Assembly: GCA_964392115.1 (NCBI GenBank)
Contig: CAYMOU010000092.1
Location: forward strand, 1-8,383
Direction of reading: 5' to 3'
DNA from: CAYXWM01 sp964392115
Lineage (GTDB): Bacteria; Bacillota; Clostridia; Lachnospirales; WRBF01
DNA: 8,383 nt
In this document: positions 1 to 5,545 of the stretch, in pieces
Layout of the letters: each line of letters begins with the position of its first letter
Position numbering within the stretch: position 1 is the first letter of the stretch
Translations under genes and position numbers: made by a program
Notes under the pieces: generated by a model
Database searches by the model: none
What the model saw: only the letters and a program-made list of their open reading frames with translations
Told to the model about the DNA's origin: nothing

Positions 1-27
1 AAGGATAATTTGCAAATTTTTATCCTT
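1..27. repeat. Inverted repeat at the left edge
   Basis: Two perfect 8-base arms (AAGGATAA at 1-8 and TTATCCTT at 20-27) flank an 11-base centre, which itself carries the 12-base palindrome AATTTGCAAATT at 7-18. It lies about 105 bases past the phosphoesterase stop codon. It could be the stem of a terminator or a binding site, but the window ends here, so any T-run on the minus strand, or further arm, cannot be seen. Confidence 0.4.
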
Positions 28-78
28 CATTAAATATGGAATTAGTATAAAAGATTATGGTGCTAAAAATAAAACCTT

Positions 79-96
79 GAGAGAGAAAACTCCCTC
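79..96 (-). terminator. Possible weak intrinsic terminator after the phosphoesterase gene
   Basis: Read on the minus strand, GAGGGAG, a TTTT loop and CTCTCTC form a 7-base-pair stem with one G-U pair. A T-rich tract (TTTTATTTTT) follows, but only after four other bases (AAGG), so it is a poor match to a classical terminator. It lies about 37 bases downstream of the last gene of the trmK unit, where a terminator would be expected. The plus-strand version is followed by only three T residues. Confidence 0.35.
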
Positions 97-132
97 TTTA
101 CAAAAAGCCAAATATAAATTTGATTTTCTTAT

Positions 133-936
133 CTATACACTTATTACACTAACTTCCGGCGGATTAAACAGCCGTAATGGGAAATAGGTAACGCCTATAC
201 CCCGGGATACATAAAGCTTTGATTTACCCCACGAATACCAACCTTCGCCGTATTTGGGCAATATACCTTGAGCCGGAGCATATAGGGTAGGGAAAAGCGG
301 CAAACGCACCTGTCCGCCGTGGGTATGACCGGACAGAACCAAATCCGGCCTGAAAAATTTTATTCTGTGGAATATTTGGGGTTGGTGAGTGAGAACCAGA
401 TTAAAAGCATTGCGGTTCAAGTCTCTGAATAAATTATCAAGGCCCTTAAAATTAACAGATTTCATACAGTAATAATCCCTAGTGCCAATAACGCAAAGGT
501 CTCGGTTGTTGATTTTTATATCAGTACGTTCATTATCCAAAACTTTGACGCCGATTTTTGTGAATTCACGCTTAATTTCCTCAAAATCGTAAACATCGTG
601 GTTGCCTTCCACGTAAAAAACGGGAACATTTTTAGCCAAGGCCTCCAAATAAGGCATATGTGGCTTAAATTCTTTAAAACAGCTTAAAATTATATCGCCG
701 GTGATTGCAACCATATGGAAATCAACTGTTTTGATTGCATCCCATAAATCTGTGTTTAATTTAAAATGATTATCGGCGTGCAAATCTGAAATATGCAGTA
801 TTTTAACCGTGTTATTTGGTTCCCTTGTAAGTTTGGGCAAATTTGAGAAAAGCTTACGTCTATGGGAACAATATATGGATTCTTTGCGGATTTGTACGTT
901 TCTGTAAGGTCTTTTATGCCGGGAGGATTTTCTCAT
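133..936 (-). CDS. Calcineurin-like metallophosphoesterase, YkuE-like (COG1408 type)
   Basis: Predicted dimetal phosphoesterase of 267 residues. All core motifs of the calcineurin-like fold are visible: DLH (D51, H53), GD (D81), GNHD (N112, H113), TH (H184) and GHTHGGQ (H204, H206). The C-terminal part, with LYAPAQG and a YVSRGIG motif, resembles the YkuE-like branch. The substrate cannot be told from sequence; relatives have been linked to phospholipid or sugar-nucleotide phosphoester hydrolysis. Unlike many relatives there is no signal peptide or membrane segment: residues 1-28 are instead strongly basic (11 Lys/Arg and two His), suggesting a cytoplasmic or peripherally membrane-bound enzyme (inference). 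The ATG overlaps the TGA of the upstream kinase in an ATGA arrangement, with GGGAG about 12 bases upstream, so translational coupling is likely. It is the last gene of the trmK unit. Confidence 0.9.
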   Translation of the reverse strand: MRKSSRHKRPYRNVQIRKESIYCSHRRKLFSNLPKLTREPNNTVKILHISDLHADNHFKLNTDLWDAIKTVDFHMVAITGDIILSCFKEFKPHMPYLEALAKNVPVFYVEGNHDVYDFEEIKREFTKIGVKVLDNERTDIKINNRDLCVIGTRDYYCMKSVNFKGLDNLFRDLNRNAFNLVLTHQPQIFHRIKFFRPDLVLSGHTHGGQVRLPLFPTLYAPAQGILPKYGEGWYSWGKSKLYVSRGIGVTYFPLRLFNPPEVSVISV

Positions 937-2627
937 GCATCAAAACAACTCCCGCCGATAAATTCCCGTAAAATCGAATTTCTGGGTATTTGCTCTGAAC
1001 TGACACCCAAGAAACTGTCCAAAAATTTGATTAGGCGTCTGGCTTCCGTGTACTGAGGTTTTTCTCTTTGGATTTGAAAGAGAAGCGGCTCGGCAAATTG
1101 CTTCAAAACGCACATTTCATGCACCAAGGCAGAATTGAAAAATGCATCTGCTTCCTCTTGAAAAGGAAAGATATTTGCGGCTTCTCCACGGGTAACGGAC
1201 TGCCAAGTGCTGATGGTAAAATCCGCAGGTACATTTCTTGTGCGGTTATCCCGAACAATTCGGCGAACCAAGCGTGTATCCGAGGTAGGGATACGGTTAT
1301 GGTCATCTATATTTAACTGGGTTAAAGCTGAAATAAATATTTTAAACTTATGTTCCTTGGGAATTTGGCTGGTTAGCTGTTCGTTAAGGGCGTGTATACC
1401 TTCCAAAATTAAAACGTCGTTGGTGTTCAGTTTAAGGAAGCGACCTTTATACTCACGCAAGCCGGTTTTAAAGTTGTAATAAGGCAACTCCACTTCTTCC
1501 GTATTTAACAAACGCTTTAAATGTTGATTTACCAGAGGAACGTCCAAATGCTCTATACAGTCGAAATTGGGATTGCCGAATTCGTCTTTCGGGGCTTCGG
1601 CGGCATTGTGGAAATAATCATCCAGTGAAATAATATATGGGTTCAAGCCCAAAACCCTAAGCTGTATATATAACCTGTGTGAAAACGTGGTTTTCCCGGA
1701 GGAAGAAGGGCCGGCTATCAAGACGATTCTTTTGTTGCCGGCAACTATCATATCAGCAATATTTGCGACTTTTTTTTCGTGCAAGGCTTCGGAAATACGT
1801 ATAACATCGCCCAAATTACCGTTGCAAATATGGCGGTTCAAGGCACTTACAGTATCTACCTTGAGGATTTTTGCCCAGTGACCGGATTCGATAAAAACAT
1901 TGCTTATTTTTTTCAGGGTTTTCAATTCTGCTAATTCATAAGGGTTTTCGCCTAAGGGAAATTGCAAAACAAAACCGGTTTCGCTTAATTGCAGTTTAAA
2001 CTTGCTTAAATAAGCGGTTGAGGGCACCATAGGGCCGTAAAAATAGTCATAATACCAATCCAGCTTATAGAAATTTATTTTGGAGGTACGCCTGTATTTC
2101 AACAGCTCCATTTTATCATACAAGCCGAATTCTTCGGAAAGTCTCAATCCTTCTTCTATGGTAATGGAATATTTTTCGATGGGCAAATCAGCTGCTACGG
2201 TTTCTTCCATACGACTTTGGATTTTGTCAATCAATTCTTGGGTAACTTCCATATCCGGAATGTTGCAGTAGTAGTTTTTGTTAATGGAATGCTCTACAAC
2301 TACCCTGGTTTTCTTACCCAACAATTCCTTTGCGGCGTATACCATTAAGAACAAAATGCTCCGCTGATATGCACGAAAGCCGTTGGGGTCGGTTATATCC
2401 AAAAATTCCACATTACAATCGGTCTTTACCGGACGGGACAACTCAAAGAGTTGATTGTCCATTTTTGCCAGTATAATGGGATATTTAAACTTATTTTGAT
2501 ATTCTTTCGAAAGGTTTAACAGAGAAGTCTTTTTTTTCACTTCTGTTGTTTCGCCCATAACGGTTACTTTCACAAGCTTATCTATAAAATCAACTCCTAA
2601 TTTATGGGATAGGTAACATTTATACAA
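933..2627 (-). CDS. Nucleoside (uridine) kinase with N-terminal TGS and ThrRS-like domains
   Basis: A P-loop kinase of the uridine kinase/phosphoribulokinase group fused to a threonyl-tRNA-synthetase-like N-terminus, 564 residues from the first possible start. Residues about 19-78 look like a TGS domain. Residues 83-240 resemble the ThrRS second (editing-like) domain. The kinase spans about 298-545, with Walker A GPSSSGKT (306-313), DDYF (336-339), EGIHAL (409-414) and an Arg-rich lid near 455-465. It presumably phosphorylates a nucleoside such as uridine with a nucleoside triphosphate; the true substrate of this fused family is not certain. The HxxxH pair of ThrRS editing domains is not seen at the expected place (QRSILFLM near 88-95), so editing is unlikely. 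The start is uncertain: TTG at 2627 lies two bases after the nif3 stop but has no Shine-Dalgarno, whereas an AGGAG lies inside the frame, eight bases before an ATA codon at 2585. GTG at 2573 is another option. Confidence 0.85.
   Translation of the reverse strand: MYKCYLSHKLGVDFIDKLVKVTVMGETTEVKKKTSLLNLSKEYQNKFKYPIILAKMDNQLFELSRPVKTDCNVEFLDITDPNGFRAYQRSILFLMVYAAKELLGKKTRVVVEHSINKNYYCNIPDMEVTQELIDKIQSRMEETVAADLPIEKYSITIEEGLRLSEEFGLYDKMELLKYRRTSKINFYKLDWYYDYFYGPMVPSTAYLSKFKLQLSETGFVLQFPLGENPYELAELKTLKKISNVFIESGHWAKILKVDTVSALNRHICNGNLGDVIRISEALHEKKVANIADMIVAGNKRIVLIAGPSSSGKTTFSHRLYIQLRVLGLNPYIISLDDYFHNAAEAPKDEFGNPNFDCIEHLDVPLVNQHLKRLLNTEEVELPYYNFKTGLREYKGRFLKLNTNDVLILEGIHALNEQLTSQIPKEHKFKIFISALTQLNIDDHNRIPTSDTRLVRRIVRDNRTRNVPADFTISTWQSVTRGEAANIFPFQEEADAFFNSALVHEMCVLKQFAEPLLFQIQREKPQYTEARRLIKFLDSFLGVSSEQIPRNSILREFIGGSCFDA
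2594..2598 (-). promoter_or_regulatory. Shine-Dalgarno-like AGGAG that questions the kinase start
   Basis: On the minus strand AGGAG lies 8 bases upstream of an in-frame ATA codon (2583-2585) and 20 bases upstream of the first in-frame GTG (2571-2573). No Shine-Dalgarno precedes the TTG at 2627. Starting at ATA or GTG places the TGS domain directly at the N-terminus, as expected for this family. AUA starts are rare, so this is suggestive only. Confidence 0.4.
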
Positions 2628-2629
2628 TT

Positions 2630-3433
2630 TTACATTATATTTATGGGTTGTTGCGATTTTTTCGAGGCTGTTACTTCCAGCGCTTTATTTTCTGCATTTG
2701 CGGCATCTGATATTAGTTTGCATAATTTGTCCACAATTATTACTTCCGTTCCGTAATGAGTTGCGTCTATAACCGCAAGCCCTTCATCGAGAGCGGCTTG
2801 GGCATTGTGATAGGTCAAGTCTCCGGAAATATAACAATCGCAGCCTTTTTTCTTAGCCTGAACAAACATACCGGGGTTACTGCAACTGCCGGTTGCAAGC
2901 CCTGCTTTTTTTATAATTCGTGCAGGGTCACCGGTTACGGAAAGTCGGGGTAAATTCAAGCGTTCTTTAATCAACAAGGCAAAATCATCCAAGGTCATTT
3001 CCTTTGGCAAATCTCCAACTCTGCCCAAAGCTATTCCGTCGTTTTCGGGCATTAAGGCTTGCTTGTTGATTAATCCTATTATATTAAACAATTCGTCGTT
3101 TGTTCCGCCTTCTGCCATATCCAGGTTGGTATGAGCGGCGTAAACAGCTATTTTATTTTGTATTAATTGAATTATTCGCTTACCTATGGGGTTTTCTTCC
3201 GTAACGGAGGGTATGGGCTTAAAAATTAGGTTATGATGGGTTACTATCATATCCGCTTTTTCGGCTATTGCTTCCTCAAGCACTTCTTGGGTTAAATCAA
3301 GGGCTACAAGAATTTTTTTAACATCATAATTCATACCGCCCACAAGCAGGCCTACGTTGTCCCAATCTAAGGCGTATTCTTTGGGTGCGATTTTTTCTAT
3401 TTGCTCGCAGACCCAAGCTACTTTTACAGACAT
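2630..3433 (-). CDS. Nif3-like dinuclear metal centre protein (YqfO/YbgI family, short form)
   Basis: Member of the Nif3/DUF34 family, 267 residues, cytoplasmic. Proposed roles in the family include GTP cyclohydrolase-I-type or metal-insertion functions, but the physiological reaction is unsettled. The metal-binding signature is complete: HHN (H66, H67), HTNLD (D105) and DATHYGTE (H226, E230), placed as in structurally known family members. Bacillus YqfO carries a central PII/CutA-like insertion and is about 370 residues; this copy lacks it and resembles the short E. coli YbgI form. The ATG at 3433 has a strong GGAGGTG (3439-3445) five bases upstream, lying inside the end of trmK. The two genes overlap by 10 bases, which argues for translational coupling. 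The trmK-nif3 pairing is conserved in Firmicutes, though the reason is unknown. Confidence 0.93.
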   Translation of the reverse strand: MSVKVAWVCEQIEKIAPKEYALDWDNVGLLVGGMNYDVKKILVALDLTQEVLEEAIAEKADMIVTHHNLIFKPIPSVTEENPIGKRIIQLIQNKIAVYAAHTNLDMAEGGTNDELFNIIGLINKQALMPENDGIALGRVGDLPKEMTLDDFALLIKERLNLPRLSVTGDPARIIKKAGLATGSCSNPGMFVQAKKKGCDCYISGDLTYHNAQAALDEGLAVIDATHYGTEVIIVDKLCKLISDAANAENKALEVTASKKSQQPINIM

Positions 3434-4107
3434 TCCAGCACCTCCGAAATTTCTGATATTTCTCTGTCTGCATTATCCAGACGGTTTTTGGCGTTGAGAG
3501 TTTCCGGATTTATTTTTTGCTTTATAGAGCGGAGTTTTTTGAGGCTGAATTGTAAATATTCTTTTAAAACCTTATCTTTACGCTCAATTAAAATTTTCCC
3601 GAACAAGTACTCTCTTTCGCTGTAAGGAATTTCGCTACCCCTGTGGCAATTCAGTATATTGTAATACACACCGGCTTCAAACAGCATAATTTCATTTACT
3701 ATTTTAAAACCAAGGGTATGTATGCATTTTCTCACTTGGGGTAAATCTTTTTGGGGTTGCAAAATAAGTTGCTTAACCGTTTCCAAAACAAGAGGGCTTT
3801 GGTTTAATATATCATTGATAAGCATACCGCCCATGCCGGCTAAAATAACGGTTTCGGCTTCGTGTGGTTTTATGGCTTTTAAACCGTCGCTCAGACGGGC
3901 TGAAATTTGCTTCTCCAAGCCGGTTTGCTCTATATTGATTCTTGCCTTTTCAAGTGAACCTTTGCTAACGTCACAGGCAAGGGCTTTTTTTATTTTACCC
4001 TCATTAATAAGATAAATAGGTACAAAAGCATGGTCTGTACCTATATCGGCTAGGGTTTCGTATAGTGTTTCGTTGGCTACAGACAAAAGTCTTTGTGACA
4101 GACGCAA
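3424..4107 (-). CDS. trmK: tRNA (adenine(22)-N1)-methyltransferase TrmK
   Basis: SAM-dependent enzyme that makes N1-methyladenosine at position 22 of tRNA in Gram-positive bacteria. The Rossmann-like domain shows motif I ADIGTDHA (20-27), CDV (45-47), SDG (73-75), AGMGGMLI (90-97) and LQPQKD (116-121). The Asp of GTDHA (D25) corresponds to the essential Asp29 of B. subtilis TrmK. The Lys/Glu-rich C-terminus, about 170-227, probably forms the helical coiled-coil arm of the family. I chose the TTG at 4107 (227 residues): it has GAGGTG (4113-4118) five bases upstream, and the resulting N-terminus MRLSQRL matches the family pattern LSKRL. An in-frame ATG at 4149 would add 14 residues but has no ribosome binding site. 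It is first in a four-gene unit with its own promoter, and its end overlaps nif3 by 10 bases. Confidence 0.93.
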   Translation of the reverse strand: MRLSQRLLSVANETLYETLADIGTDHAFVPIYLINEGKIKKALACDVSKGSLEKARINIEQTGLEKQISARLSDGLKAIKPHEAETVILAGMGGMLINDILNQSPLVLETVKQLILQPQKDLPQVRKCIHTLGFKIVNEIMLFEAGVYYNILNCHRGSEIPYSEREYLFGKILIERKDKVLKEYLQFSLKKLRSIKQKINPETLNAKNRLDNADREISEISEVLECL

Positions 4108-4112
4108 AAATT

Positions 4113-4118
4113 CACCTC
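4113..4118 (-). promoter_or_regulatory. Ribosome binding site deciding the trmK start
   Basis: GAGGTG on the minus strand, with the five-base spacer AATTT before the TTG at 4105-4107. The upstream ATG at 4147-4149 is preceded by AATACAAG, with no Shine-Dalgarno, so the TTG is the better start. Confidence 0.7.
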
Positions 4119-4231
4119 GCAAGTACGTAAGTTCTTTTAAAAGATTCATCTTGTATTAAATCTAACGTATATTAATTTGTCATACTCCCAAACTGTATAA
4201 AAAATTGCACTTTTTGGAAGCGTTTCTACAC

Positions 4232-4260
4232 ATTATAATCTTTGGGATATAAAAAAGCAA
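4232..4260 (-). promoter_or_regulatory. Sigma-A-type promoter for the trmK-nif3-kinase-phosphoesterase unit
   Basis: On the minus strand a -35 box TTGCTT (4255-4260) is separated by exactly 17 bases from a perfect -10 box TATAAT (4232-4237). Transcription would start near 4225, giving a leader of roughly 118 bases before the trmK TTG. The -35 box lies about ten bases beyond the T-run of the rpoD terminator, so this looks like a clean transcription-unit boundary. The -35 matches consensus at only three of six positions; the -10 and the spacing are ideal. Confidence 0.65.
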
Positions 4261-4270
4261 GTCCGACAAT

Positions 4271-4299
4271 AAAAAGCGGGCTTCCATAAGGAAGTCCGC
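4271..4299 (-). terminator. Intrinsic terminator after rpoD
   Basis: On the minus strand GCGGACTTCC, a TTAT loop and GGAAGCCCGC form a ten-position stem with one internal A-C mismatch, followed directly by TTTTT. It begins 11 bases past the rpoD stop codon. Read on the plus strand, the mismatch becomes a G-U pair and TTTTT occurs a few bases later, so it may work both ways, although no plus-strand gene is present to need it. Confidence 0.82.
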
Positions 4300-4310
4300 C
4301 GAAATTTTTA

Positions 4311-5423
4311 TCAATCCAAATAATCCTTTAACTTTTTACTGCGGCTGGGATGACGCAGTTTGCGTAGGGCTTTGGCTTCTATTTGTCTTATACGTTCTCT
4401 GGTTACGTTAAATTCTTTGCCTACTTCTTCCAGAGTTCTGGCTCTGCCGTCATCCAGACCGAAGCGTAGCCTTAATACTTTTTCTTCTCTGTCGGTGAGG
4501 GTGTCCAATACGTCTATGAGTTGTTCTTTTAAGAGGGTGAAAGCCGCCGCTTCCGCAGGTGCCGGAATGTCGTCGTCGGGGATAAAATCGCCCAAGTGGC
4601 TGTCCTCTTCTTCGCCTATAGGGGTTTCCAGAGAAACCGGCTCTTGGGCGATTTTCATAATTTCTCTTACTTTTTCTACAGGCATCTGCATCTCTTTGGC
4701 CAGTTCATCGGGAGTGGGGTCTCTTCCGTATTCTTGGAGTAATTGTCTTGAAACTCGAATTAATTTGTTTATTGTCTCTACCATATGAACGGGAATGCGG
4801 ATAGTACGAGCTTGGTCGGCTATGGCACGGGTTATTGCTTGTCTTATCCACCAGGTGGCATAGGTACTGAATTTAAAGCCTTTGCGATAGTCAAACTTTT
4901 CAACGGCTTTAATCAAACCAAGGTTACCTTCTTGGATTAAGTCTAAAAATAACATTCCGCGGCCAACGTATCTCTTTGCTATGCTGACTACAAGACGGAG
5001 ATTTGCTTCTGCAAGGCGGCGTTTTGCTTCTTCGTCGCCTTTTTCCATGGCGTTTGCAAGCTCTATCTCTTCGTTGGCGGTAAGCAAAGGTACTTTACCG
5101 ATTTCTTTTAAATACATTCTCACATGGTCGTCAATATTTATACTGCCTTCAATGGCAGACAAATCCAAATCTTTTTCTGCTTCCTCTGTTTCAATAGCTT
5201 CTATGGGCTGTTGAGGTGATTGAGGAACCATTCCGTTTGTAGCAACTTCCAAGCCTTGTGCGTCAAGGTATTCGTAAATTTTCTCTATTTGATCCGGGTC
5301 AAGGTCAACATCGCCTAGAAAATCCATTATTTCTTTATAACCGATAACACCTTTGTTTTTCTTGCCCAAGGCCACAAGTTCTCGAAGCCTTGTAAGCAAC
5401 AAATTTTCATCTATGGATTTCAA
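4311..5423 (-). CDS. rpoD: Primary RNA polymerase sigma factor RpoD/SigA
   Basis: Housekeeping sigma-70 factor that directs RNA polymerase to -10/-35 promoters, 370 residues, almost the same length as B. subtilis SigA and without the long non-conserved region of proteobacterial RpoD. Region 1.1 spans about 1-75, followed by an acidic linker. Region 1.2 is at about 97-130. Region 2 is at about 137-207, with the -10 recognition and melting helix FSTYATWWIRQAITRAI at 185-201. Region 3 is at about 216-295. Region 4 is at about 305-360, with the -35-binding helix-turn-helix at about 330-357. The start is TTG at 5423, preceded by AAGGAAGG (5430-5437) with six bases between. No in-frame ATG is available at this N-terminus. 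It lies 122 bases downstream of dnaG, as in other Firmicutes, and ends at an intrinsic terminator that separates it from trmK. Confidence 0.98.
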   Translation of the reverse strand: MKSIDENLLLTRLRELVALGKKNKGVIGYKEIMDFLGDVDLDPDQIEKIYEYLDAQGLEVATNGMVPQSPQQPIEAIETEEAEKDLDLSAIEGSINIDDHVRMYLKEIGKVPLLTANEEIELANAMEKGDEEAKRRLAEANLRLVVSIAKRYVGRGMLFLDLIQEGNLGLIKAVEKFDYRKGFKFSTYATWWIRQAITRAIADQARTIRIPVHMVETINKLIRVSRQLLQEYGRDPTPDELAKEMQMPVEKVREIMKIAQEPVSLETPIGEEEDSHLGDFIPDDDIPAPAEAAAFTLLKEQLIDVLDTLTDREEKVLRLRFGLDDGRARTLEEVGKEFNVTRERIRQIEAKALRKLRHPSRSKKLKDYLD

Positions 5424-5429
5424 GACTAT

Positions 5430-5437
5430 CCTTCCTT
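5430..5437 (-). promoter_or_regulatory. Ribosome binding site deciding the TTG start of rpoD
   Basis: AAGGAAGG on the minus strand, six bases before the TTG at 5421-5423. The strong site supports a TTG start for an essential gene. The TTG may hold down translation of the sigma factor (inference). Confidence 0.75.
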
Positions 5438-5451
5438 TCTGATGTTGTTAA

Positions 5452-5481
5452 GTATTCTATCCATGAAATTACGTTTCCATT
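5452..5481 (-). promoter_or_regulatory. Possible SigH-type promoter upstream of rpoD
   Basis: On the minus strand AATGGAAAC (5473-5481) and ATAGAATAC (5452-5460) are 12 bases apart. They match the B. subtilis SigH consensus (RnAGGAwWW, 11-12 bases, RnnGAATWW) at 11 of 14 fixed positions. The B. subtilis sigA operon has a SigH promoter in the corresponding place. In AT-rich DNA such a match can arise by chance, and no SigH gene is visible here. Confidence 0.25.
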
Positions 5482-5545
5482 CTAAAATGTTGTAATTTCT
5501 GCAATACTTCAGGGGTAAATTGCATTTAGTTACATAACATTGCCG

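Noticed and set aside
862..1479. Plus-strand reading frames within the kinase and phosphoesterase genes
   Set aside because: They lie opposite well-conserved coding sequence, have no ribosome binding sites and show no domain; they are antisense shadows.
4360..4788. 142-codon plus-strand frame opposite rpoD
   Set aside because: Ser/Arg-rich translation typical of the antisense of an acidic, Glu-rich gene; no ribosome binding site and no family resemblance.
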